Shown here: positions 50,879 to 59,682 of the stretch, in pieces
Numbering within the stretch: position 1 is the first letter of the stretch
Layout: every line of letters starts with the position of its first letter
Source of the DNA: CAVQGZ01 sp963712175
GTDB lineage: Bacteria; Actinomycetota; Actinomycetes; Jiangellales; Jiangellaceae
DNA length: 64,000 nucleotides
NCBI GenBank assembly: GCA_963712175.1
Contig: CAVQGZ010000004.1
Span: 434,001 to 498,000 of the forward strand
Direction: 5' to 3'
Translations under genes and position numbers: made by a program
The notes under the pieces: model-generated
Databases searched by the model: none
The model's input: only the letters and a program-made list of their open reading frames with translations
Told to the model about the DNA's origin: nothing

Positions 50879-52483
50879 ATGAGTTCGAGCGCCACAGTCC
50901 TCGAGGCTCCTCCCGCAGGTGAGGAGGCGTGGGCCGGTCTGGGGTCGGACAGCCTGCCCGACGCGGAGTGGGAGGCTGAGCTGGCGGAGTCCAAGGCGGC
51001 GACGGCACTCACCCCGTGGGGTCGGTTCTTCCGCGTCTTCGGTGACGGCGAGCCCTGGTCGGAACCGCCCGACGATCAGGAGCTTCTGCGGCGACTGGCC
51101 GACGCGGAAGCCTTGGTGACGCAGCTGATGGCTCAGCAGAGCCACGACTTGCTGCAGCTGCGCCGCCGCCGACTGGCGGAGCAGCGTGCTGCGTCGCCGG
51201 ACGCCCACGAGACCGACTCCTGCACGCGGGGGTGCTGCGACGAGGACGGCTGGATGGGCCTGGAGGTCGCTCAGGTGCTCGGTGTCACCGAGCGTCAGGT
51301 CGGGGAGCGGGTGGACACGGCCACCCGGCTGGCGCGTTTCACCCGGGTTCATGACGCGCTTGCGACGGGGGTCCTGCAGGCGTGGACGGCCACCAAGCTG
51401 CTCGAGCACCTGGCGGAGCTCGCCTCGCTGGTGTCGCCGCAGGAGCTGGACCGGGTCGAGCAGACGGTGCTGGCGTGGCTGACGGACCGGCCGCGAACCG
51501 TGGGCCAGCTCAACGCCCGCATGCGGCGACTCCTGGTTCGGGCCCGCTCTCGCGCCGGTCAGGACCAGGCCCGGCGTGACGCCCGGGACCGCTACGTCAG
51601 GGTGAACCCGGCGCACTCCGACGGCTTGGCGACCCTGATCGCGCGGCTGCCCGAGCACGATGCCCTGGCCGTTCGGTCGGTGCTGGGCGCGTTGGCTGCC
51701 GACCCGGTCGCCGACGACGACGAGCGCACGCGGGAGCAACGCCGCTGCGACCTTGTCACCGCGATGATCACCGGTGCCGCTGCGGTTGGCGGGCACGCGG
51801 GCGACCTGGACCTGGTCGTGCGCGGGCTGGCCGACCTCGACGTCCACGTCGACGTGACCATCCCCGCCGACACGCTCGTCGGTGGCTCGACCCCGGCCGA
51901 GGTTCCTGGCTACGGCCCGATCCCGGCCGGCACCGGGCGCGATCTCGCCGCGTCGGCGAGGGTGCACCGCCCACTCGTGTACGACCCCGCGACCGGGCAC
52001 CTGCTGGGGCTCGGTCAGCCAGGTGGCACCCGCACCGGCTCTGGCACTGGCTCTGGCTCTGGCACCCTCCCGGGGCAGGACGGCACGGCCCGTATTCGGT
52101 GGCTCGCCGACCTCCCACCGGCCAGGGGCTACGAGCACCCGGTCACCATGGAGCGCCTCGTCAGTCTGCGCGACGTCACCTGCCGGGCCCCCGGCTGCTC
52201 CCGACGAGCCCAGGCCTGCGACTGCGATCACGTACGACCGTGGCCGGTGGGGCCGACGTCGGTCGACAACACGTGCTGCCTGTGCCGGCGACATCACCGG
52301 CTGAAGACGCACGCGCCCGGCTGGAGCACGACGCTCGACGACGGTGGGCGCCTCGTCTGGTCGACTCCCACGGGGCGCACCCTGACCACGGATCCGCACG
52401 ACTACGCCAACGACGACTCCCGATCGATCATCGCGGCACCGGCTGAGCCGGCTCACGCGGGCAGCGACCCACCGCCCTTCTAG
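50879..52483 (+). CDS. DUF222 domain HNH endonuclease (13E12-type)
   Basis: A 534-residue protein of the large actinobacterial DUF222-HNH family. A helical DUF222 region (to about residue 330) with the conserved LxxLPxHDALAVRSVLG-like segment is followed by a Gly/Ser/Thr linker (TGSGTGSGSGT) and a C-terminal HNH nuclease (CRAPGCSRRA...CDHVRPW...CRRHHRLKTH). The role of these proteins is not settled; many are present in several copies per genome and some look mobile. ATG at 50879. It is convergent with the ACT-VOC gene. Confidence 0.88.
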   Translation: MSSSATVLEAPPAGEEAWAGLGSDSLPDAEWEAELAESKAATALTPWGRFFRVFGDGEPWSEPPDDQELLRRLADAEALVTQLMAQQSHDLLQLRRRRLAEQRAASPDAHETDSCTRGCCDEDGWMGLEVAQVLGVTERQVGERVDTATRLARFTRVHDALATGVLQAWTATKLLEHLAELASLVSPQELDRVEQTVLAWLTDRPRTVGQLNARMRRLLVRARSRAGQDQARRDARDRYVRVNPAHSDGLATLIARLPEHDALAVRSVLGALAADPVADDDERTREQRRCDLVTAMITGAAAVGGHAGDLDLVVRGLADLDVHVDVTIPADTLVGGSTPAEVPGYGPIPAGTGRDLAASARVHRPLVYDPATGHLLGLGQPGGTRTGSGTGSGSGTLPGQDGTARIRWLADLPPARGYEHPVTMERLVSLRDVTCRAPGCSRRAQACDCDHVRPWPVGPTSVDNTCCLCRRHHRLKTHAPGWSTTLDDGGRLVWSTPTGRTLTTDPHDYANDDSRSIIAAPAEPAHAGSDPPPF

Positions 52484-52492
52484 CGGTCGCTC

Positions 52493-53554
52493 CTACCCGC
52501 GGTAGCAGGCGAGCTCCACCAGGTTCTCGTCCGGGTCCCGCACGTACAGCGACGTCATCGGCCCGCGCGCGCCCGTGCGACGCACCGGCCCGGTCTCGAC
52601 GGCGACGCCGTGCTCGCTCAGATGCTGGGCCGCCGCGTCGATCGGCCCCGGCACCACGACGCACACGTCAGCCGAGCCGGGCAGCCGATGGGCGGCCACC
52701 GGTGCTGGCGTGGAGTCGTCCATGGCGTGGAAGTTGATCGTGGAGGTTCCCAGCTGGACGGCCCGACGTCCGTTGCCGAACGCCACCGGATGCATGCCGA
52801 GGACGTCGGCGTACCAGCGCACGCTGCGCTCGACATCGGCCACGGTCAGCACGAGGTGGTCGAGGTCGAGCGCCGTGGCCGGCCCATCCTTCTCGGGGTG
52901 CCCGGCCGTGGAGACGAGCGCTCCGGCCAACGTCGCCAGGTATCCCAGTCGCGCCACCTCGGAGTCGAGCACCTCGGGGTTGCCGTGCCGACCGATGACC
53001 AGGGCCCGGTCACGGCCCGCGAGGGGCGCGGCGGCGACGACCGCGTCCTGCCATCCCTCGGGCACCCCGGGCGCGTCGCTGTCCAGGTGGGTGGCCTTGG
53101 ACAGGGGTAGCCAGCTCGCGGTGAAGCCATCGTCGGTCGGCGCACCGACGCTGCGGTGCTCGAGGCGCGCCAGCCCGTCGGAGGCGTCCAGCACGACGCC
53201 CCACGCCAGGCGGAACAGGTCCGGGACCGCGGCGGTCAGCACCTGCTCGGCCGCCGTGGGCTGCTCGGCCATCAGCTCGACGACCTCGAGGTCGCGGCCG
53301 AGGGGGGCACCGGCCGGGTAGGGGGTGACGAACGAGACTGTGACGCCTGGAACGGCGGTACAGGCACTCACCGCCGAGTCGGGCATTCCCCCGTCAGGCA
53401 GGTCGACGACGATGTCGTCAACGGCATCACCGGACGGCGTGTGCTCGACGACATCGAGCGCGAGGATGTCCGCGCCGGCTCGCCCCAGGGCACTGGCAAT
53501 CTGTCCCAAGCTGCCCGGACGGTCCTGCAGCTGAAGGCGAAGCAGGTACGGCAT
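52493..53554 (-). CDS. ACT domain-VOC domain fusion protein
   Basis: A 353-residue protein. Residues 1-75 are an ACT domain (PYLLRLQLQDRPGSLGQIAS), as in Rv3013. About 140 residues of uncertain fold follow, and residues about 230-353 form a VOC/glyoxalase domain (LDLDHLVLTVADVERSVRWY...YVRDPDENLVELACYRG). No stop or restart appears between the parts in any frame near the junction, so this looks like a real fusion rather than an indel. ACT suggests sensing of an amino acid. The ATG at 53554 has CACCAT (minus strand, 53566-53561) 6 nt upstream. It diverges from gatC. Confidence 0.82.
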   Translation of the reverse strand: MPYLLRLQLQDRPGSLGQIASALGRAGADILALDVVEHTPSGDAVDDIVVDLPDGGMPDSAVSACTAVPGVTVSFVTPYPAGAPLGRDLEVVELMAEQPTAAEQVLTAAVPDLFRLAWGVVLDASDGLARLEHRSVGAPTDDGFTASWLPLSKATHLDSDAPGVPEGWQDAVVAAAPLAGRDRALVIGRHGNPEVLDSEVARLGYLATLAGALVSTAGHPEKDGPATALDLDHLVLTVADVERSVRWYADVLGMHPVAFGNGRRAVQLGTSTINFHAMDDSTPAPVAAHRLPGSADVCVVVPGPIDAAAQHLSEHGVAVETGPVRRTGARGPMTSLYVRDPDENLVELACYRG

Positions 53555-53655
53555 GGGCGAATGGTGCCTCACCGGTGTGACGCCCACGTGACGGGCTCGA
53601 GGCGATCGCGTCACCCTAGGATGGCCCCGCTCGCAACCCCGCTCGAACGGACACC

Positions 53656-53955
53656 ATGACTGCGATCACCCCCGACGAGGTCGCCCACCTCGCGCGTCTG
53701 GCCCGCCTGGACCTCGGCGACGACGAGCTCGCCCAGCTGGCCGGGCAGCTCGACGTGATCCTCACCGCCGTCGCGCAGGTCTCCGACGTGGCAGCCAGCG
53801 ACGTGCCGCCGACGAGCCACCCGCTTCCGCTCACGAACGTCACGCGTCCCGACGTCGTCGGCGAGTGCCTGACGCCTGCCGAGGCACTCGCGGCGGCTCC
53901 GGCCGCCGAGGACGACAGGTTCCGCGTCCCGCGGATCCTGGACGAGGAGGTCTGA
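53656..53955 (+). CDS. gatC: Asp/Glu-tRNA amidotransferase subunit C
   Basis: Small subunit stabilising GatA-GatB. The 99-residue protein starts MTAITPDEVAHLARLARLDL and ends RFRVPRILDEEV, both typical. TAGGAT at 53617-53622 is a good -10 and predicts a leader of about 27 nt. gatA starts one base after the stop. Confidence 0.95.
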   Translation: MTAITPDEVAHLARLARLDLGDDELAQLAGQLDVILTAVAQVSDVAASDVPPTSHPLPLTNVTRPDVVGECLTPAEALAAAPAAEDDRFRVPRILDEEV

Positions 53956-53956
53956 C

Positions 53957-55479
53957 ATGGCGCACGGGATCGTGCGTCGCTCCGCGGACGAGCTGGCGCG
54001 GGCGATGCGGGACGGCGAGACGTCGGCCGTGGACGTCGTCACGGCCCACCTCGAGCGGATCGCCGCCGTCGACAGCGGCGTGCACGCGTTTCTGCACGTG
54101 GACGCCGAGGGCGCACTGGCCACGGCGGCGGCCGTCGACGCCCGCCGCGCAGCGGGGGAGCGGCTCGGACCGCTCGCCGGCGTCCCGATCGCGGTCAAGG
54201 ACGTGATGGCGACGACGGGGATGCCCACGACCTGCGGGTCGAAGATCCTCGAAGGCTGGCTGCCCGCCGTACGACGCCACGCTCGTGACCCGCCTCAAGG
54301 CAGCGGACATGGTGATCCTCGGCAAGACGAACATGGACGAGTTCGCCATGGGCTCCTCCACCGAGAACTCTGCCTACGGCCCGACAGCGAACCCGTGGGA
54401 CACCTCACGCGTCCCCGGCGGATCCGGGGGAGGCTCAGCGGCCGCAGTCGCCGCGTTCGAGGCCCCGCTGGCCATCGGCACCGACACCGGCGGCTCGATC
54501 CGCCAGCCCGCCGCCGTCACCGGCACGGTCGGGGTCAAGCCGACCTACGGCGGCGTGAGCCGCTACGGCCTGGTCGCCTTCTCATCTTCGCTGGACCAGG
54601 CCGGCCCCGCCGCTCGCACAGTCCTCGACTCGGCGCTTCTGCACGCTGTCATCGCCGGTCACGACCCTCGGGACTCGACATCGATCGACGCACCCGTGCC
54701 GGACGTGGTGGCGGCCGCACGCGCCGGCGCCCAGCCCGACGGCATGCGGGGCGTGCGGGTGGGCGTGGTGCGCGAGCTCGGCGGCGAGGGGTATCAGGCC
54801 GGGGTGGAGGCACGGTTCCGCGAGGCCGTGGCGCTGCTGCAGGGCCTGGGGGCCGAGGTGGTCGAGGTGTCGTGCCCATCCTTCGAGTACGCCCTGGCGG
54901 CGTACTACTTGATCGCGCCCAGCGAGTGCTCGTCCAACCTCGCCCGCTTCGACGGCATGCGCTACGGGCTGCGAGTCGGTGACGACGGCGACCCGGTCGG
55001 CTGAGCAGGTGATGTCGCTCTCGCGCGGCTCGGGGTTCGGTGCCGAGGTGAAGCGCCGCATCATCATCGGGACCTACGCGCTGTCCAGCGGCTACTACGA
55101 CGCCTACTACGGGCAGGCGCAGAAGGTGCGGACCCTGATCAGCCGCGACTTCGAGGCCGCGTTCGCTGAGGTGGACGTCCTGGTCTCGCCCACGACTCCG
55201 ACGACGGCGTTCCCGATCGGTGAGCGGGTGGACGACCCGCTTGCGATGTACAAGGCTGACCTGTGCACCATCCCCGCGAACTTGGCCGGGATCGCGGCCG
55301 GGTCGTTCCCCTGCGGCCTCGCCGACGAGGACGGCTTGCCCGTGGGGTTGCACGTCATGGCGCCCACCCTGGCCGACGACCGGCTGTACCGGGTGGGCGC
55401 AGCCCTCGAGGCGGCGCTGGCCGTCTCGTGGGGCGGCCCCCTGACCACTCTCGTCCCCGACCTGGAGGCATCCGCATGA
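53957..55479 (+). CDS. gatA: Asp/Glu-tRNA amidotransferase subunit A, two frameshifts as assembled
   Basis: Amidase that supplies ammonia for Gln-tRNA(Gln)/Asn-tRNA(Asn). The amidase triad regions are seen: GVPIAVKDVM (Lys), RVPGGSGGGSAAAVAA and GTDTGGSIRQPAA (Ser residues). The frame changes at about 54265 (WLP to PYDATLVTRL) and at about 54996 (GDDGD to RSAEQVMSLSRG). Each is corrected by removing one C from CCCG/CCCGG. The restored length is about 506 residues. The gene should be essential because the window's GatCAB is the expected route to Gln-tRNA(Gln), so these are taken as sequence errors. Confidence 0.93.
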
Positions 55480-55709
55480 ACCTTGGCAAGTACGACGCGC
55501 AGGACGTCCTGAAGATCGCCAGCACCGCGTTCGCGGTCTACTCGGTGGTCAAGACGGTGCGCGACGCCCGCAACGACCACGACGGCCTCCAGCTGACCGA
55601 GGCGCTGCTTCGCGGCGCGACGCTGAGCCTCAGCATCATCCTGATCATCCGCAACCTGCGCGCCGACGACGAGCAGGCTCTCGAGGGCTCGCAGGGCATG
55701 CCGGCGTGA
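55476..55709 (+). CDS. Small membrane protein between gatA and gatB
   Basis: A 77-residue protein, MNLGKYDAQDVLKIASTAFA onwards, with one probable transmembrane helix near residues 47-63 (GATLSLSIILIIRNL) and a charged C-terminus. The ATG overlaps the gatA stop (ATGA), and its own TGA overlaps the gatB GTG (GTGA), so it is translationally coupled on both sides. No function is recognised. It may simply travel with gatAB, or assist or locate the amidotransferase. Confidence 0.7.
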   Translation: MNLGKYDAQDVLKIASTAFAVYSVVKTVRDARNDHDGLQLTEALLRGATLSLSIILIIRNLRADDEQALEGSQGMPA

Positions 55710-57220
55710 CGACCCAGGCCGCGGAGCTGATGGCCTACGACCAGGTCGTCGGCTCCTTCGACCCCGTCCTCGGCCTCGAGGTGCACGTCGAGCTCTCGAC
55801 CAGCACCAAGATGTTCTGCGGGTGCCCGACGGAGTTCGGGGCCGCCCCGAACACCCAGGTGTGCCCGGTCTGCCTCGGGCTGCCGGGCTCGCTGCCGGTC
55901 GTCAACGAGAAGGCCGTCGAGGCGGCCGTGCGCATCGGGCTGGCTCTGAACTGCTCGATCGCCCCCTGGGGCCGCTTCGCGCGCAAGAACTACTTCTACC
56001 CCGACATGCCCAAGGACTTCCAGGTCAGCCAGTACGACGAGCCGATCGCCGTGGACGGGTACCTCGACCTCGAGGTGGTGACCGACGACGGTCCGCGCGC
56101 GGTACGAGTCGCGATCGAGCGCGTCCACATGGAGGAGGACACCGGCAAGACCCTGCACGTGGGTGGCGCCACCGGGCGAATCCACGGGGCGGACTACTCG
56201 CTGGTCGACTACAACCGCGCCGGCATCCCCCTGATGGAGATCGTGACCAGGCCCATCGAGGGCACCGGGGCGCTTGCTCCGGCCGTCGCTCGGGCCTATG
56301 TCACCGAGCTTCGCGACATCGTGCGCGGGCTCGGGGTCTCCGACGTCCGCATGGAGCAGGGGTCGCTGCGTTGCGACGTGAACGTCTCGCTGCGGCCCTC
56401 CCCGGACGCGCCGTTCGGCACCCGCAGCGAGACCAAGAACGTCAACTCCCTGCGCTCGGTCGAGCGCGCGGTCACGTACGAGATGCGCCGCCAGGCAGCG
56501 CTGCTGTCGCGCGGCGGACGCGTCGTTCAGGAGACCCGGCACTGGCACGAGGACACCGGGCTGACCACGTCGGGCCGCTCGAAGGAGCAGGCCGAGGACT
56601 ACCGGTACTTCCCCGAGCCCGACCTGGTACCGGTCGCACCGCCGCAGGACTGGGTGAGCCTGCTCCGCGAGTCGCTGCCCGAGCAGCCGAGCCTGCACCG
56701 CCGTCGGCTTCAGGTCGAGTGGGGCTTCTCCGACGCCGAGATGCGCGACATCGCCAACTCCGGCGCCCTCGTGCTCGTCGAGGAGACGGTGGCCGCCGGG
56801 GCCGCTCCCGCCGCGGCCAAGAAGTGGTGGCTCGGCGAGGTTGCCCGTCGGGCCAACGAGACCGGCCACGAGCTCGACAGCGCCGGCATCACCCCCGAGC
56901 AGGTTGCGCGGGTCCAGGCGCTCGTCGACGACGCCACGCTGACGGACAAGATGGCCCGACAGGTCATCGAGGGCGTCACAGCCGGCGAGGGCAGCCCCGA
57001 CGAGGTGGTCGCGGCGCGAGGCCTGGGTGTCGTCTCCGACGACTCGGCGCTGCAGGACGCGGTCGAGCGCGCGATCGCGGCCAACCCCGACGTGGCCGAC
57101 AAGATCCGCGCCGGCAAGGTCAACGCCGTCGGCGCCCTCATCGGTGCAGTGATGAAGGACCTCCGTGGTCAGGCCGACGCCGCGAAGGTCCGTGAGCTGC
57201 TGCTGTCACGGCTCGGCTGA
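55706..57220 (+). CDS. gatB: Asp/Glu-tRNA amidotransferase subunit B
   Basis: Kinase and tRNA-binding subunit of GatCAB. The 504-residue protein has LGLEVHVELSTSTKMFCGCP, NTQVCPVCLGLPGSLPVVN (Zn-binding Cys pattern), RKNYFYPDMPKDFQVSQYD and DYRYFPEPDL, then the helical and YqeY tail domains. The GTG at 55706 overlaps the small membrane protein stop. No frameshifts. It is convergent with the sugar dehydrogenase gene (14-nt gap). Confidence 0.97.
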   Translation: MTTQAAELMAYDQVVGSFDPVLGLEVHVELSTSTKMFCGCPTEFGAAPNTQVCPVCLGLPGSLPVVNEKAVEAAVRIGLALNCSIAPWGRFARKNYFYPDMPKDFQVSQYDEPIAVDGYLDLEVVTDDGPRAVRVAIERVHMEEDTGKTLHVGGATGRIHGADYSLVDYNRAGIPLMEIVTRPIEGTGALAPAVARAYVTELRDIVRGLGVSDVRMEQGSLRCDVNVSLRPSPDAPFGTRSETKNVNSLRSVERAVTYEMRRQAALLSRGGRVVQETRHWHEDTGLTTSGRSKEQAEDYRYFPEPDLVPVAPPQDWVSLLRESLPEQPSLHRRRLQVEWGFSDAEMRDIANSGALVLVEETVAAGAAPAAAKKWWLGEVARRANETGHELDSAGITPEQVARVQALVDDATLTDKMARQVIEGVTAGEGSPDEVVAARGLGVVSDDSALQDAVERAIAANPDVADKIRAGKVNAVGALIGAVMKDLRGQADAAKVRELLLSRLG

Positions 57221-57234
57221 GTGCCGGGCGGGCC

Positions 57235-58308
57235 TCAGCCCAGCTCGAGCCGCAGCACCCGGTCGTCGCCGTCACGGGGGTTGCCACGGCCGTCGGTGTT
57301 GTTGGTGACCAGCCACAGCGACCCGTCGGGTGCGCTCGCCACAGTGCGCAACCGGCCGAGCTCGCCGGTGAAGAACGCCTCCGGCTCACCGACGTCGCCC
57401 CCTGCCACCGGTACCGCCCACAGCCGCTGACCACGCAGCGCAGCCAGGTAGACGCTGCCCTCGGCGAACGCGACCCCGCTGGGGCTCGCCTGGTCCGGCG
57501 GCCACTGGAGAACCGGATCCACGAAGCCCTGGCTCGCCCCGCCGGTGCCTTCCACGCTCGGCCACCCGTAGTCGCCGCCCGCGTCGATGCGGTTCAGCTC
57601 GTCCCACGTTCGCGCTCCGAACTCGCTGGCCCACAAGGTGCCCTCGTCGTCCCAGGCGATGCCCTGCACGTTGCGGTGCCCGGACGACCACACCGGCGAC
57701 CCGGGGTCGGGGTTGTCCGGGGGGACGTCCCCGTCCGGGGTCAGCCGCAGGATCTTCCCGGCAAGTGACTCCGCCGCCGGGCTCAGGGCCGTCTGGGAGG
57801 CGTCCCCGGTGGTCACGTAGAGCATCCCGTCGGGACCGAACGCCAACCGGCCGCCGTTGTGGACGGACGAGGCGGGGATGCCGTCCAGCAGGATGTCCGG
57901 CTCGCTGAGGCGCCCGTCGGTGAGGCTCATCCGCATCACCGTGTTGCCGGTCGACGTCGTGGCGTAGGCGTAGACGTGGGAGTCGTCGGCGAATGTCGCG
58001 GGCACCGCGAGGCCGAGCAGTCCGCCCTCGCCCGCGGCGGACACCCCCGGCACGGTGCCCACCTCGCGGACCGAGCCTGGCTGGACGCGCAACACCCGGG
58101 CTGTGTCGCGCTCGGACACCAGCGCCGAGCCGTCGGGGAGGAAGGCCAGCCCCCAGGGAGCGTTCAAGCCCGTCGCGACGGTCTCAGCGATGGTAGGGAC
58201 GGCGACCTGACCTGGCCCGGTGGGGGCGGTCATCTGCTCCGGCGCTGCGCCACACGCCGACACCACGAGGGCGACGGCCAGCAGGCCCACTGCTCGAAGG
58301 CTCCTCAC
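57235..58308 (-). CDS. PQQ-dependent sugar dehydrogenase-like lipoprotein
   Basis: A 357-residue six-bladed beta-propeller of the soluble glucose/sorbosone dehydrogenase family. A lipobox VVSAC at residues about 15-19 makes it a membrane-anchored lipoprotein. Propeller motifs include GLNAPWGLAFLPDGSALVSE, HNGGRLAFGPDGMLYVTTGD (catalytic His region) and SGHRNVQGIAWDDEGTLWAS. The GTG at 58308 directly follows AGGAGG, which is close for a ribosome-binding site, so the start is moderately certain. It diverges from the HIT gene. Confidence 0.88.
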   Translation of the reverse strand: MRSLRAVGLLAVALVVSACGAAPEQMTAPTGPGQVAVPTIAETVATGLNAPWGLAFLPDGSALVSERDTARVLRVQPGSVREVGTVPGVSAAGEGGLLGLAVPATFADDSHVYAYATTSTGNTVMRMSLTDGRLSEPDILLDGIPASSVHNGGRLAFGPDGMLYVTTGDASQTALSPAAESLAGKILRLTPDGDVPPDNPDPGSPVWSSGHRNVQGIAWDDEGTLWASEFGARTWDELNRIDAGGDYGWPSVEGTGGASQGFVDPVLQWPPDQASPSGVAFAEGSVYLAALRGQRLWAVPVAGGDVGEPEAFFTGELGRLRTVASAPDGSLWLVTNNTDGRGNPRDGDDRVLRLELG

Positions 58309-58344
58309 CCTCCTATGGTCGCCGCATCTCTACGCTGACGCAGC

Positions 58345-58749
58345 GTGACCGACTTCTGCATCTTCTGCGCCATCGCCGCCGCTGACGCTCCGGCCAGCAT
58401 CGTCGCCGAGGACGAGAACGCCGTGGCGTTCCTCGACCTGCACCCGCTGACGACCGGCCACACGCTGGTGATCCCGCGCAGACACGTGACCGACGTCCTC
58501 GACGCGGATGGTGCGATCGGCGAGGTCGCGGCTCTGCTGGAGGGAACCTCGCGGCTGCTGGTCGACAAGCTCGGCGCGGACGGGCTCAACGTCTTCCAGG
58601 CCACGCGAGCGGCGGCGGGTCAGACGGTCTTCCACCTGCACTTCCACCTGCTCCCGCGCTGGTCCGGGGACGGGCTGCTCGCCATGCACGAGATCAGGTC
58701 CCGGGTCAGCGAGAGCCTGGAGACCACCCACGCCCGCCTCGTCGGCTGA
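58345..58749 (+). CDS. HIT family protein (nucleotide hydrolase/transferase)
   Basis: A 134-residue histidine-triad protein: CIFCAIAAADAPASIVAEDE at the N-terminus with a CxxC half-site, then the VFHLHFHLLPRW triad carrying the catalytic His. Such proteins hydrolyse AMP or adenylyl conjugates. The GTG at 58345 has TACGCT (58331-58336) 8 nt upstream, a leaderless arrangement. The 2-hydroxyacid dehydrogenase gene follows after 9 nt. Confidence 0.92.
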   Translation: MTDFCIFCAIAAADAPASIVAEDENAVAFLDLHPLTTGHTLVIPRRHVTDVLDADGAIGEVAALLEGTSRLLVDKLGADGLNVFQATRAAAGQTVFHLHFHLLPRWSGDGLLAMHEIRSRVSESLETTHARLVG

Positions 58750-58758
58750 GGTGCCGGC

Positions 58759-59682
58759 GTGGGCGAGCCCGCAGCCCTGCATGTGCTCCTGCCGTTCAGG
58801 GTCGATGCTCCGGCCGGTGTCGTCTCCCACCACTGGGCCGGCGGCCCGCTGCCCGACCAGCCAGTTCTGGACCTCGTCGAGGTCCACGTCCTGCCCTACA
58901 CGTTCGACGACACCTCGTTCGACGCGCTCGCCCGGCTGGGACGTCTGCGGGTGCTGCAAACTCTGACTGCCGGCTACGAGCACGTGCTGCCCCGGCTCCC
59001 GCCCGGAGTGACGCTGTGCAACGCCGGGTCCGTCCACGACGACAGCACCGCCGAGCTGGCCGTGGCTCTCGCGCTTGCCGCGCAACGGGGCATCGCCGAT
59101 TTCGTCCGGGCCCAGGACGGCCGGCAATGGGCGCACGCCGCCTACCCGTCCCTGGCCGACCGGCGGGTGCTCGTCGTCGGCGCGGGCGGGGTGGGATCGG
59201 GCGTCGCGCGGCGCCTCGAGCCGTTCGAGTGCGACGTGAGGCTGGTGGCTCGCACGGCACGCACTGGCATCCATGGCGTGGACGAGCTGCCGGAGCTGCT
59301 GACAGATGCGCAGGTCGTCGTCCTCGCCGTTCCGCTGACCCCGCAGACCCGCGGCATGGTCGGCGCGGCGTTCCTGGCGTCGATGCCGGACGGCGCACTG
59401 CTGGTCAACGTCTCTCGGGGCCCGGTCGTCGACACCGCGGCGCTGCTGGCCGAGACGACGACAGGCCGGCTTCGGGCCGCCCTCGACGTGACCGACCCCG
59501 AGCCACTTCCTGCTGACCACCCGCTGTGGCGCAGCCCCGGCGTGCTCATCAGCCCGCACGTCGGCGGCAACACCTCGGCGTTCTGGCCTCGGGCTCGCCG
59601 GCTCGTCGAGCAGCAGCTGGTCAGGCTGGCAGCAGGCCAGCCACCGCTGCACCAGGTGGGCGGACCTACCCTGGTCTCGTGA
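58759..59682 (+). CDS. D-isomer-specific 2-hydroxyacid dehydrogenase
   Basis: A 307-residue NAD(P)-dependent enzyme with LVVGAGGVGSGVARRLEPF (dinucleotide fold), NVSRGPVVDTAALL (Arg), ALDVTDPEPLPADHPLW (Glu) and SPHVGGNT (His), the catalytic triad of the family. The substrate is not readable. The GTG at 58759 starts the homology. Its TGA overlaps the ilvD GTG (GTGA). Confidence 0.92.
   Translation: MGEPAALHVLLPFRVDAPAGVVSHHWAGGPLPDQPVLDLVEVHVLPYTFDDTSFDALARLGRLRVLQTLTAGYEHVLPRLPPGVTLCNAGSVHDDSTAELAVALALAAQRGIADFVRAQDGRQWAHAAYPSLADRRVLVVGAGGVGSGVARRLEPFECDVRLVARTARTGIHGVDELPELLTDAQVVVLAVPLTPQTRGMVGAAFLASMPDGALLVNVSRGPVVDTAALLAETTTGRLRAALDVTDPEPLPADHPLWRSPGVLISPHVGGNTSAFWPRARRLVEQQLVRLAAGQPPLHQVGGPTLVS

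Noticed and set aside
48662..52456. A 1264-codon open frame on the minus strand opposite ligA and the HNH gene
   Set aside because: It is a shadow frame caused by high GC at third codon positions. It lies antisense to two clear genes, is rich in Arg, Gly, Val and His, and has no domain.
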